Below are positions 1-11,727 of a DNA stretch of 64,000 nt, piece after piece. The DNA is from Bolinopsis microptera (taxonomy: Eukaryota; Ctenophora; Tentaculata; Lobata; Bolinopsidae). Numbering within the stretch: position 1 is the first letter of the stretch; each line of letters opens with the position of its first letter. The DNA lies in NCBI RefSeq assembly GCF_026151205.1, contig NC_087074.1, positions 10,201,226 to 10,265,225 of the forward strand, given 5' to 3'. The notes under the pieces were generated by a model. That model made no database searches and was not told the origin of the DNA. It saw nothing but the letters and a program-made list of their open reading frames with translations. The position numbers were made by a program, and so were the translations under genes.

Positions 1-864
1 GATAGCTTGACAGTTATAGCGAATAAAGCAACAGTTATAACTCCCAATCAAAGGTCGAAAATACCGAGTGCAAAATAAAAATAGCACTACCCTGCTTTGC
101 TGCCACATTGCTGCCACAGTTTATAAATTTATAATTGTGTCCTAATATATGAAAGAAAATAGCTTGTAGACGTTACAATAACTGCGTTACTTTTCAGAGT
201 TCACGTGGCGTGTTGCATGGATAATGTAAATATTTATTCAGTCCATGTAAAATGGATACAACCAGGATGATGAACATCCCTGAGCTGAATAAATACTATC
301 ATGTCTCTACTCTCTAGCTCAGAGTTGGACAAAATCAAATACCATCGTGTAGTACTATGTAGTATGTAAAGATCAGTGTGTTTACTTAGCAAGGCAACGA
401 TAACTTTCGTCTAATATTAATAAATCTAATATGCAATGATACTCTTAGTTCTCAGTTCTGAGCATTTACAGGGTGATAAATTTTGAACGATTTTATTTAC
501 CAGGCTGAAGTTAAACCGGATACTTTCCTGATTTCGTAAAAGTAAAAACCTTCGTAAACATACATGTTTTATCGAGACCTCCTGACGCCTCTCCCTTAGA
601 CCAAGAGTCAAAATGTTACAGCTATTCAGCACAGTGCGCACGAATCAATTATCCATTTATTTATTTTGGACAACTTTAAAACATAATTTTGATTTCAATT
701 AAACAAAATTATAAATAATTGAATAAATATGAAAAATATTTACTAACCTTTAAGAATAATGTGGGTCCCTCAGCTTAGAAACAGGGCATGTAGATGCTAG
801 ATACAGGGAATACAACTAAAATAGAAGAGTGACAGAGTTCTACAGCTCGTTAGCAGACTCTATC
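1..864. other. 5' flank of the Kelch-like gene, no gene seen
   Basis: AT-rich sequence without a recognisable coding segment on either strand. It should contain the promoter and 5' UTR of the Kelch-like gene that starts at 865, but no core promoter element stands out. Short open frames here have no family resemblance. Confidence 0.5.
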
Positions 865-3800
865 ATGGAGCTTGTCAATTCTACTGTTGTAATGTACTCG
901 GAGGAACATGGCACCAAGGTTTGTAGTTCAAATAACATCAGGTATTTTGCGCTCCTACTAAAACGCTCACCCAAATTTTAAGAAAATTCTTGTGAAAAGG
1001 CCCTTTGGGTATGAAATTGATCTACATTTTTGGACGCTGATTCCGAATCACCCCCCATGACGTAAGGTAAAATGCTTCCCTGGAGAGTTATGGGCAAAAA
1101 ACCGTTTTGGTCACGTGACAGGCTAGTAAAACATGGATTCGATTGTTTAGGGCTCAGGTTAGGGTTAAGGTTGTGATAAGGGTTATGGATAGCTTCGGGC
1201 CGGGTTATAGTTATAGGGTTAGGGTACTACAAATTTGAGGTTTCAAATAATTAACCTCGACTCACGACTGTTAGTTGTTCGAAGACACTCTAAATCTACT
1301 GTTAATTGATATTTAACATTTAATCAATGTACCGTTTTATCAGATGTTGAAGCACCTCCGTCAGCTGTGGGATGACGAGCTGTACTGTGACGTGGTACTG
1401 AAGGTTGGAGACAAACTTATCAAGTCCCACCGGGTGGTGTTGTGTGCTGGCAGCAGGTAACTGTCAATATATTTCAGGGTATATCAGTATATGTGTCTAC
1501 CACTCCACATCAGTCGAGTGAAATGTTGGTCAAAAGTCGCTTGAAAGACTTTTTAACCAACCTTTCGATCAGCCGACACATATACAGCATGCAGGTAATG
1601 AATTGTTGCTTGACTTCACCTTAAAATTACAGTGATATTTGATGATATCTAATTTATCAGGTATAACTTGTCAGGTATTTCTCCACAATGTTGACGTCAG
1701 GATTGCGGGAGAGCAGCCAAGATGACCCGATAGAGATCCAAACTGTTGACCCAAGAGCAGCTGAGCTCCTCATCAAGTACATTTACTGTGGAGAGATCCA
1801 GCTAGATGATCAGGTAGGTTTTTTATTTTCATAAAACACATAAACCTTAAAACTGTTAGCATAAATACTTAATCATTCTATCGATACCTATGTTCTGCTT
1901 ATAATTTAACCGATCGCAGCCACAGTTATGTCCAATTAGAATTTAGATGTTAATTTTGGTAATTGGTGATGCTTGGTTAAACACATATCCATAATCACAA
2001 CGACTTACAGATCAGTAGTAACCATCGTGCGATTCCCAGATTATTTGGTCCTAAGATTTGATAATCCTCAATTTTTAGATTAGGCTAAATGATCTCCAAC
2101 AAGTATTCGACTGATTGCATAGTGAATAGTCCGTAATTTGGCAGCAATCTGCGTGCCAAGCTTTTATTTAATCCTCGTCAAATGAATATACGTCCGAAAT
2201 CTGCCATTCGCCAGTACTAATCTCAAATCTGATCAAATCGTTCACCAGTCGATGAACAGTTGCTTCTTTTCTACAGTCAGTAAGATGATCCTTACATACA
2301 TTCCTGTTTCCACACAGTTTCTCTTTGCAAATTTACACGTGTGGTCAAATATAAGACGCAAATCTCTGAATTATAAGGGAGATTTTCATGTAATAAAATT
2401 TATTACGTGAAAATCTCGCTTATAATTCAAAGATTTGCTGCTTGTTCATCGGATATTCAAATATCCTATGTTCTTTAACTAAGATCCTTTTTAATCTACC
2501 GAGCAATTCTAGTTACATTAAAGCCCCTTAGTCATTACCAATTATTAGTCATGAAACACAGTAACAACATTACATAAAATAACAGTGCAATAACTTCGCA
2601 GTTGGTTGAGCACGTTTTGTACGCGGCTGACTTGTTCGACATTCCCGAAGCAGTGAATCTGTGCTGTAAATTCCTCCTCCGATCCCTGACTCCCTACAAT
2701 TCTCTTTACACGCTCAGACTTGGTGACATGCACAACAACCAGGTAATTGTCAAAATTTTGCTGTTCTTTTCTCTGTTATACAATTGCGTATCCATTATTT
2801 TATAATCAATATTAGCAACACAACATGACATTATATAAAACAATATAATATTATATAACATTCCTTTTTATAGGAACACATCGTAAAATATACGATCGTA
2901 AAATCAGAAAGTCTGCATTTTATTTAAGTAGCAATCAATTCTATACAAAAACCCAAAGATCGTTATTAATATTAGCAGTCCAGTCCCCATTACAATGGTA
3001 AAGGTTTACCAGTTCGCCACCCCAGTGAAACAAAGAAATATCAGTAGTCTATGAGAACATCCTCCCTCAGTAAAAATTCCTGTTAAATCAGAGGGTTGCA
3101 CTGACAAATGTTTGAACTCAAGGCTACATCCACATGGGAGCATTAAAAATAACAGAGAAGTAGCTAAGGAAGTAGTCGAGGCCAAGGTTGGAGGGGATGA
3201 GATCTAGGAGCTCCATGAAAGAAGGGAAAACATCGCCAACATTGACGGCCGTCTTGTGTAGGTTTTCCGTCCTTTCCGTATCGGAATCCTTGCAGAACAA
3301 GGTGAACGCTGCCAGCTGTTCGTCCCCGGATGAATACGGGCTTCTCAGGAGGAGTTGAGGAATGACTGTTACTCTGCATATTGTAGATATTTGTAAAGAA
3401 GAGTAGAAATCGAATGTGATATACTAAAACTAAATTCTCTGTGACATTTATACTGCACTATCGAAATCACTAACAAGAACCGCTATGCGATGGGATCTGA
3501 TCTGGATCATACCCGGTCACCAGACTGAACATGAGATACCCTTAGTAGATGCTAAAGTGTCACGCGATGAGATCCTCATTCCTAAATGATCTGCTTGAGT
3601 GCACGTACTTGGTCGGTATTTCGCTTAGCGAAATCACATCGATACGACCAGTTCATAATTATACCTCTTTATCAAAGAAATTTTTTGCATTTAAGAGTAG
3701 CATGAGGATATTTCAGTCAAATGGAAGAAGTTTATACCAAACAATTGTCTAACGTATCTAAAAATTACAATATGATATGATGTATAATATAAATAAATCG

Positions 3801-6800
3801 ATCTTGGACAATTTTATGCTTCAACAACTCCATGACTTATTCTAATGTCAAGATTGTTATAATCAATCACGAGTTGTATCTAATCTGATTTCAATCTTCC
3901 GACCAAGTCCACTTTGCAGTCCGCTCTCAAATTTCTAACCGCTCTAAAATTTGCATGTGGGTACCGCTCTAGAGTCCTCATAGTATGGGTCCGGTAAAAG
4001 AATTCCGCTCTAGAGTCCTACCCTGGCGATTTGACTCCGCTCTAGGGTCATACTTTCGACCAATTCCGCTCTACAGTCCCCCGCTCTAGAGTCCCCCGCT
4101 CTACAGTCCTACAGCCGGCCACTATTAGTAGGGTCAACCGGAAAAATGTCCTTGTTTCCAATTCACGGTTCGTTCACATAAATAAGTTCCACTACAACAA
4201 TTAGAATAGTTTCCAATAAGTAATCGAGTTGCAGTGCCAGTAGTACTGTAGTAGATCCCAGAAATCCATGAACCCCAAGAACCTCATATCAGAATTTAGT
4301 GTTGATCAATTGTTTAATAAACATAAAATAAACGAACATTCCCTGGACAATAAATAAGCCTACATATAATAAACAGATTATAGATTTACACAGACAAGAG
4401 TTACAAATAGTTTTAATTGTTGAATTGAGCTGTCTTACGACCACTCGTCGAGAAATGGCCTTTTCGCTAATTATCGTAAACTCCCCGTTTTCAACAAACT
4501 TGGCGATTACATTGCATTTATTCTCATCTTTCAAGCAATATTCAACAAAGGGTTTGTTAATTCCCGCCCAAGCACCATGGACATTTTTTGTAATATATGT
4601 CTTCTCATCCCCAAGATTAACCCTACACTCCATAACTGCCCAATTATCCAAATTGCCACCTTGATTTGCCCTATACTTTGCAATGTTTAGAGCATATTCA
4701 TGTGTCTCAGTGAAGTATATTCCCGGACCAAGTGTCCCGTTTGGACTAGATTTAAGTCCCTCCTCTGTGATACCTATTGCTGCATCAGCTGTAGTTCCGT
4801 GATAGAGTCTGCGTGCTTGAGGACATTTTCTCGAGAGATGAGCAGAGTCGTTTTCATCACTGAGTCTACAGAAGTGATTGGAATGGTTTTCTCGGCACCC
4901 ATTTGATTTAACTTTGCATCGAACTATGCTCGTTACTAGTCAATTCTCAGGTTTTAGTTTAATTAATGAAAAATCGATTCATAGTTCATGGCTCACGCCA
5001 AAGTATAATCCACCACAAAGCATCTATTTTACTATATAAAGCGAGACGATATATATATATTTATCCGTGCCATTTTACTGACACCACGGCATCAACTTTA
5101 ACGCGAATTTCTGCAAAAACCGTAAAAGATATACAACTGAAACTTTTTTGACTGGGTCAAATGCTTTAATGGCCTCCTAATCAGCATGAAAAAATAAAAA
5201 ATTGGCCAAGAAATAGGAGTTTTAGAGCCCAAAATTTGGTACCCCAAGTGGTGTCAAAAACGCGAATTAAATAGGTAATAGTTGTTTTTATAGTCTCTTG
5301 AGTCTTGACACCATTTTAGGGTTAGATGGGTTCCTGCTAGTACTAATAAACCCAATAAATGTGTGGGTGTGTGGTTGTGTGTGTGTGTACATGTGTAATT
5401 TCCGAGCGGCTTAATTAAGAAAAAAGTTAGAGTTATGGGACTGGTTTTTTTCGGTATAGTTTCGACAAAACTCTGAAAAAGCCAAAAAGCAAATTTAAAA
5501 AAATCAGCCGGTGGTAAGTGGTTTAATTGATGATTTTGTACCCCAAATGTGGTACTAAATTGTTTCACTTTTTCTCACACTCTCTCTCTGTCACACTATC
5601 TCTCCCCATTTACAGCTCCCCTAATTACAGCTTTGGTATATATTATATAATTAGGTAATTTGGCAGTTATAGAGCCAGGAGCTGCAAGAATGCTTATTAA
5701 GTATTACTAGGTATTGGATACCTGTTGGGCGCTCAGAATTAAATTTTGCACCGTTTATACTTTTACTTAATTCAACCGCGATAGTGAAGTCCCGGTCGTA
5801 GGCACGGGTTACATTAGTAATTATTATAAGACCGTACAATCTTATTAAAAATGGGATATATATTAGATATATACCTGAACATTATGATTAACTGCTAATT
5901 GACACAAATGTCTGCAAACTAATATGTAGATAGTAGGTCAATAAATCACTGTCAACAGTGTTAATTTAAATTGCATGAGAAGTTATGGTATCTACGAAAC
6001 AAAAAGAACAACGAACCAATAGACTAATGCAGTAATAGCTTAATAGCAAACGGGAAGGGACAGCAGTCTCAAGAATGGGACAAATGAAGCTCGGCAGAAG
6101 GAATTGAAGTACAGAGAAAAAAACGGCGGCGTGCAGCACTGAGAGTGAGATCATAACTAGCCGTAATCCTGTCAGCAAAATATAAGTAATTCTCTTAAAT
6201 GTGATGGCAGCCACACGCACTATAAACACGTTGACGTAACAGCTCATCTCATGTACCATGTGTCACGTCTATCTTTTTGTAAGGGTATCAAATATAAATT
6301 TTGCTTAAGTGGCGAAATAAAATGAGGGCACAGTTGAGATCCCGGTAGTATCCAAGAAGGCCGACCCAGTCCGTGGACTATTTAAGACATGATGGTAAGC
6401 AGATCATATTAATGGTATCTTGATTGAAATTATTGGCGACTTGCAATAATAAACATTTGTCATAGGACAGTGACGTGCATCACGTTCAATGATATTTATT
6501 ATTTAGTAACACGCAATCTGACAAGCCTGTTTATGGATGGGTCTAGATTTACGCAATGGTTGATTGACGATGTCAAACCTTCGAGCTCGTTGCTCTGCGA
6601 AGCAGAATAAAGATCTACGAAGGGTTGAATATTCGATGCGAAGCAAGAATGATAGTTTAGGCGGCGCGTCGAAGCGGCGTTAAGTCCTCCAACGTAATGG
6701 TTAGGGCTAGAGTTCGTTGGAAAGAATCAGAGTCACGTGGAATTGTTGGGTGAGCCATAATATCAACACAAATAAACAATCAACAGAGTTATATTACAAC

Positions 6801-9800
6801 TCACATTTATAAAATGTAGTAGTCCTCATCAAATAAAACATGTCTGTGAAGAAAGAACTCGAAACCTTACAGTTTCGTATATTCAATCCTCTCTTTGACT
6901 AATAATTCGATTATTATACTATCAGTATCATTTACAATTACATCATTTATATTTATCATTTTGAAGCATCTGACGAGTAGCCTGCAACACTGTGCTTTGG
7001 TGTGATTTGCTTCGGCACACTGAGTATAATTAATTCTAAAAGTTCATTTCCAGTTTTAATGAATTACCATCCCTCCAGGAGTTATATAACGCAGCTTTGA
7101 CAGTGGTATCCTCCCAATTCACAGAGGTGGTGAAATCAGTTGATTTTATATCAGCTCCTCCCAACCAAGCAATCGATCTGCTTTCTAGTGATGATCTCAA
7201 TGTCAAAACGGAAATTATCGTTCTTCAGGTTCGCTCGAAGTCAAACCTTATTTTCCCATGATTGAAAAATAAAATATCAATGATTACTTAACATTATCTA
7301 ACAGTATTAACATATTATTTTATTACGAACTATCATTTAGAATACCATCCAACAGATTTGCTCTCGAAATAAAATTACAATTTCATTTCACCCCAAAAAG
7401 GGAGCGTTAGCATGGCTGGAACACTGTGACCTGCTAAGAGACTGCAAACCTGTACCATCTGGAGATAGCATGGAGACAAGCACAGACCAGGAAAATGAAA
7501 TTGTTGAGGCTGTAAAGCCGCTGACGGCCGGCGAAGAGGTTACTGCCTTTTCTTCTTTTTAATTTTTAGTACAATGCTATTTATTTTATTACATAACAAT
7601 ATCTGTAACATCGTTACAGTCTACAGACCCTTCAATCAAATAATCATAGTCTAACTCTATCTCTCGCTGGTATAACTATAAAATGTTCTCCATGATGACA
7701 CCCGCAACCAATAGAGGATAAGAAGAGAAATGCTGGCCACAGTCAGATACCCCCTTCTTCCCCGGTCCTATCTAGAGGGACTAGGGGATGACATAGTTAC
7801 CCTTGTGTGTAGAGACCAGTTGAAAGATGCTCTTAGAGAACGGAAATCACTTCCGGAACTAAGGAGGCCGGTAACATTACGAAAGGGCATGCATTATAAC
7901 AAGATTTACATCGCTGGAGGGGCAGGTGCAGATATATTAACTTTCATATTTTTTTGAAAATATAAGTCAGCAACAATTTGTCATTTATTTAGCATTCAAA
8001 ATATTGCAAAAATTCTAAATACCCAAATGTTGGTTAGGATCAAGTCTAGCGGAGCTATCCCACCCGAAACTGAAGATGGAGATGTTTGATCCAGTGCAGG
8101 ATGAGTGGGTTAAACAGCCGGAACCTGACTTCATGTCAACCACCCCTCATGTGGGCAGTTTAGCTTGTATGGAGGACTACCTTTATGTGATCGGAGGTTC
8201 TGATAACTCAGGTACTGTCAAACTATTCGTCACTATCAATTTTTAGCTTCATCCTCTTATCTATTAATTAGATTTGTTACTGTTGATATATATATATATA
8301 TATATTTCTTCATCGCCACGTATTTTTCGCAACAGGAAAGCCGAAGAAGTTGGTACACAGACTGAACATAGTGACTGGGGTCTGGGAAGCGGTTAGTCCT
8401 CTAATCACCAGTACCACTAAACCGGGGGTTTGTGTCACGTACCGTGGGATCTACGTTGGGGGCGGGTGGGACGGTACCAGTACTCAGTCTACATTTGAGA
8501 GGTACGTGGTATTGGGGGTTTGGTGTGTGCTAGCTGGAATAAACACGTTTTATTTTTATTGGTTAATCTTCATCAACAATTCATGATGATTGCATTTATA
8601 TCAGCTTGTGGTAGAGCCTATTCATTACACAAGCAGTGAGTAGAACCCTCAATAAATTTATAAGAAGACGTTAAACATACCTTATCGGACCTTATCTGGA
8701 CGGACATTACATGAACGGACATAATTGTGAACGGACATTAATATGAACGCTCGAAGGCATTCAAAACCATCAAAAATCCGAATTTTTTTCAATTTTTGGC
8801 CTTTTTTTAATTTCAGCAAATGATTTTTTAATCCATTTTTTATACAGTAAGTAAGAATAGCAGTCATTAAGCAGTAAAAATGTTAAAATATGTGTACATG
8901 ATCAGTGTCTAATATCACATATCATCTTCATTAAATGGGTTTTCGTGCATGAAATAGTCCATGCTTAAACAAGCATCAGTGATTTCTAGCTTTGTGGAAA
9001 CCTTTTTTTATCAAACTACCCCGGTCCTGCATTTCAGTGTTAACTTTTACAAGCCATTCGGCGTGAAGTGGTTTTTATCTTAGACAACTTTAGGTTAACC
9101 TTAACATCACGTGGAGCTTTCCTAGCACTGTTTCATAACCTCCCCTCAGTAATATGAACTATAAAAACGTCGGACAATGTCCTTGGCAACACGATTTACC
9201 GTAATATCTAGAGGCTGGAACAAGTTTGTCATGTTGGCGGGGACTGGCTCATGAACTATGTTGTTGAGTGCCATGATTTTGTTGACTTTTTCCGCCAAGT
9301 GACCCTTGAAAACATCATATACTAGTAAAGTTTTCTGTGCCTCCGGCAGACCAAGGAGAACCTTTCCGTCGTTAACTTACGGCACAATAAAGTTCTCATA
9401 GTTGTCATATTCTGGGTAAAAAGTTTGAAATGGAAAAATTTTTGAAAAAATTTCAACGGACTTTAACTTGGACGGACATTAATTGAACGGACTTTATTTG
9501 AACGGACATTAAGATGAACGCTAGGGCCTCCAGCGTTCAAGTAATGTCCGTCCAAATAAGGTCCGATAAGGTAGATAAATAAGAACTCATACACCTTCAA
9601 AATACATTCTCCAGATACGAAGCATCAACTGGCATGTGGAAAAAGCTGAGATCAATGAACCGATCTAGGATGGAGTTCCCCATGATCAGCTGTGCAGGAA
9701 AGATTTACAGTATCTGCGGGAATACGAGCGACTACTCTAATGTCGCGCAGGTATTGGAAACTTTATTACGTTCTAGTCATGCTCAGCCTCATGAAAGATT

Positions 9801-10892
9801 TATTCTCTTGCTAATACAATATTGTTGATTTTCTAGGAAAAGCGAATAATTTTCGTAACCATAATTAATAATTGCTGACCTTACAGTCGCTAGAAGTGTA
9901 TGATCCTGTAGATAACGGCTGGGTTGAGCTACAACCCACCATCCGACCCCGGTGGTGTCCCGGAGCTGCTGCCATCAAGGACTTCATCTTCATCTGCGGT
10001 CTTCCCGGAAAAGACAGGGCCGGTCTCAGACAGGCTGATAAAATGTACACTGTCGAGAGGTAGATCAAATGACATTCTGATCTTTTTAATAAATTCTGAA
10101 CGTTCCTAAATTTCCAACATTTTCTTTCCAATAATTCCGTTCCAATACTTTCAAACTGCTCTAATATTTCTGAACCTCTCTAATACTTCCAGCTGTTGTG
10201 CTTACCTCGCAGCTAACGTACCTAACATAAACATGTTTCAAATACCTCACCACCTCCCCCCATGTAGGTTCAGTCCAGCTACAGGACAATGGAACATAAT
10301 GCCAGCTCTCAGTAATCCGGTAGGAGGGGCCTGTCTGGTTAATGTTCAGGATATTCTTTATGTGCTGGGTGGAAGTGATGGTACTGCCCCTCTTGCTTCC
10401 TGCTCTACTGCTCAACGGTAATTAATTACTCAATTAATTCCTTGATTACTGTGAGAACTGAGAATTACACTGTTATAATTCTTGATGAAATTACTGTTAT
10501 TTAAAATGAAAATAAATTATCTGTTGTCTGATCGTTAAATGAAGTATTGCAATATAATCAGTATAGACTATAGTATGACGTATTTGATCTTATAAAAAGG
10601 CCTAGGTAGTTCTCATCTTGGCTTCGATTTATAATACCAACGCCCATGTTTTCCAGTTTGACTTTGTGGCTGTGCTTGGTTGAGGGTTGGGAGAGTTTTC
10701 ATCGTCAAATTATTTCTTTAATCTATTAAAATTAAATTTAGCTTTACCAAAGCTATCGATCTAACTGCCTGATGGACTTTTATTTTTAGGTACGATGCTG
10801 ACGCACAAGCATGGAAAAGTATACCTCCAATGTACCTGGCTCGGGTTGGGGCTTCAGTAGCAGTCACTGGAGTTAAACTTGAACGTTCATAA
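865..10892 (+). CDS. Kelch-like BTB-BACK-Kelch protein (13 exons)
   Basis: Predicted 615-residue CUL3 ubiquitin-ligase substrate adaptor. Exons: 865-918, 1344-1456, 1675-1813, 2602-2742, 7079-7228, 7401-7538, 7715-7925, 8038-8211, 8336-8501, 9615-9750, 9887-10059, 10268-10417, 10790-10892; all junctions are GT-AG and phases agree through to TAA. The first ATG precedes the MYSEEHG segment typical of the N-terminus of this family. BTB covers about residues 18-130 (LYCDVVLKVGD, SHRVVLCAGSRYF), BACK about 135-250 (ALAWLEHC), then six Kelch blades from about 300 (paired Gly such as YVIGGSD and YVLGGSD; one Trp per blade); the last short exon closes the propeller. Length matches the KLHL family (about 570-640). 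Intron 4 (4.3 kb) and intron 9 are enlarged by other elements. The exact KLHL orthologue cannot be named by eye. Exon model inferred; family assignment very secure. Confidence 0.93.
1146..1228 (+). repeat. degenerate TTAGGG-like interstitial repeat
   Basis: About 80 bases in intron 1 of the Kelch-like gene with irregular GGGTTA/TTAGGG words separated by substitutions. It resembles decayed interstitial telomeric sequence; TTAGGG is the usual animal telomere repeat, including cnidarians. Confidence 0.45.
2359..2437. repeat. 79-bp near-perfect hairpin in intron 3
   Basis: Two arms of about 39 bases (starting CAAATCTCTGAATTATAA and ending TTATAATTCAAAGATTTG) are inverted complements with about four mismatches and almost no loop. 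Could be a tiny MITE or a small-RNA precursor; no target duplication is evident. Confidence 0.6.
2985..4298 (-). pseudogene. decayed copy (D) of the membrane-protein gene seen in units A and B
   Basis: Two blocks inside Kelch intron 4, about 2985-3390 and 4205-4298, align on the minus strand with the broken membrane-protein copies at 12.7-13.2 kb and 16.8-17.4 kb. Shared words include FTGVAN, QPSDLT, APMWM/ASMWM and (M)xFLGxMDxxxxWDLL. The first block also reads open through an upstream stretch with FPSFMELLDLIPSNLGLDYF, absent from A and B, so D may keep ancestral sequence they lost. Stops and frame breaks (stop after MWM, about 14 extra bases in the second block) argue against function. The family is unrecognised. 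Confidence 0.6.
3918..4112. repeat. cluster of CCGCTCTAGAGTCC-like motifs
   Basis: Eight irregularly spaced copies of a roughly 14-base word, CCGCTCTAGAGTCC and one- to three-base variants (CTACAGTCC, CTAGGGTC, CTAAAATTT), all in the same orientation. The last three copies are directly adjacent, about 15 bases apart. Short decayed minisatellite. Confidence 0.7.
4289..4939 (-). CDS. PARP-like (Gig2-type) ADP-ribosyltransferase domain segment, antisense in Kelch intron
   Basis: A single minus-strand frame is open from 4939 to the TGA at 4289. It carries the PARP-fold landmarks YHGTT (nicotinamide-binding His strand), then about 20 residues later LGPGIYFTET, and downstream WAGINKPFVEYC before CNVIAKF. 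This order fits the Gig2-like branch of PARP-type proteins, which are linked to antiviral or stress responses in fish. Upstream of YHGTT, GCxxNHSNHFC followed by a CRLSDENDSAHLSRKC segment looks like one or two small Cys/His zinc-binding motifs often found beside such domains. The fold may end at a possible splice donor (GTAAGA) at 4438; the hydrophobic tail after it could be intron read-through. No start codon or 5' exon is defined, so this is either one exon of a nested gene or a fragment. Confidence 0.6.
   Translation of the reverse strand, partial: LVTSIVRCKVKSNGCRENHSNHFCRLSDENDSAHLSRKCPQARRLYHGTTADAAIGITEEGLKSSPNGTLGPGIYFTETHEYALNIAKYRANQGGNLDNWAVMECRVNLGDEKTYITKNVHGAWAGINKPFVEYCLKDENKCNVIAKFVENGEFTIISEKAISRRVVVRQLNSTIKTICNSCLCKSIICLLYVGLFIVQGMFVYFMFIKQLINTKF
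5227..5340. repeat. dispersed 115-bp repeat, copy 1
   Basis: Matches 62520-62635 in the same orientation (shared CCAAGTGGTGTCAAAA and GGGTTCCT). It directly abuts the Helitron-like copy starting at 5341, so the two may travel together or one may have inserted next to the other. Confidence 0.6.
5341..5817 (+). mobile_element. Helitron-like non-autonomous element, copy 1
   Basis: One of three copies in the window (others 49437-50000, 60082-60524), same orientation. Common order: CTAATAA start, a GT-rich microsatellite, AATTTCCGA, GGGACTGGTTTTTT, GGTAAGTGGTTTAATTGATG, then a GC-rich 3' end with a short CCCG...CGGG hairpin followed by TTAG. This copy lacks the 5' TC seen in the others, so its start is truncated or diverged. 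Confidence 0.65.
8680..9571 (-). mobile_element. pogo/Tc1-like DNA transposon, degenerate, 892 bp
   Basis: Terminal inverted repeats of 38 bases (CCTTATCGGACCTTAT outermost, 36 of 38 matching) flanked by a TA dinucleotide on each side, as expected for IS630-Tc1-mariner-type insertion. The sub-terminal parts repeat the GAACGGACATT word. On the minus strand the interior (about 9410-9150) reads as a DDE-type transposase piece with LLVYDVFKG and NMTNLFQPLDITVN, interrupted by a stop. Sits in intron 9 of the Kelch-like gene. Internally deleted relative to an autonomous element. Confidence 0.8.
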
Positions 10893-11727
10893 CTTCAGTT
10901 TTAAAGTGTCCAGTCACGAACTGTGGAGTGCGGATAAACTTCACGAACGCAGAATTTCGAAAAATCGGCTGCAATTGTACAATGAACAATGAACATACTG
11001 ATACTGAAATTTGTCACACTTTGAGCATCCTCTTTATCGGACGCTTTATGTGGCAATTCTGACAGTAGTGGGACTTAAAAGCATCGTGATTGTTGGACTA
11101 CTAGTAACATAAAATTAAACACTTTTGAACTGACCATTATCTGTAAATAATATTTGTTTTGATTAAATTAAATTTGCCGGACAATTCTTTTATTATTTTC
11201 TGCATTACTCATGTATTTTTACATTATAGCTATGATTGATCATAATTTGCATCGGTCTTTATATGTTTCATTCTCATACCATCTAAAATTATATAAATTT
11301 GTTTCGTTTTAAATCATAAATGTAATGAATTCGTAGCATTAATCAATAATTTAATATATATAATTTAATATATATAGTCAGTTATATAATCAATTACAAT
11401 GAGTTAAGTGGTTTAATGTAATTTGCTTCTCTCTTTAGCCCTGAGGCTCTCAGTAAAATTAACCACTCTGAGACCTGAGTCTCCTCCGTACAAAACTTAC
11501 TATAACAATCAATCTAAAATAATGAATAAGGACAGATGAAGAATTTATTTATCAATTTATTTATCAATTTATGTATTTGTGTTGGACGTTGGTTTAACAT
11601 CGCATACGCATTGTTCACTATATTCTTTACTGAATATGTATTATGCATGTTTGTATTCAATACTTACTAGTCATAGTGCCCGACTGATTTGTTAATTGAT
11701 ACAATTACAATTTACATTTTGTGAAGA
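10893..11727. other. 3' flank of Kelch-like gene, no gene seen
   Basis: AT-rich sequence; presumably the 3' UTR and intergenic spacer. ATTAAA occurs at about 11165 and could serve as a weak polyadenylation signal. Nothing else supported. Confidence 0.5.

Noticed and set aside
5966-6259. 97-codon hydrophobic minus-strand frame
   Set aside because: Hydrophobic but with no receptor or transporter motif and no homologue in the window; probably chance.
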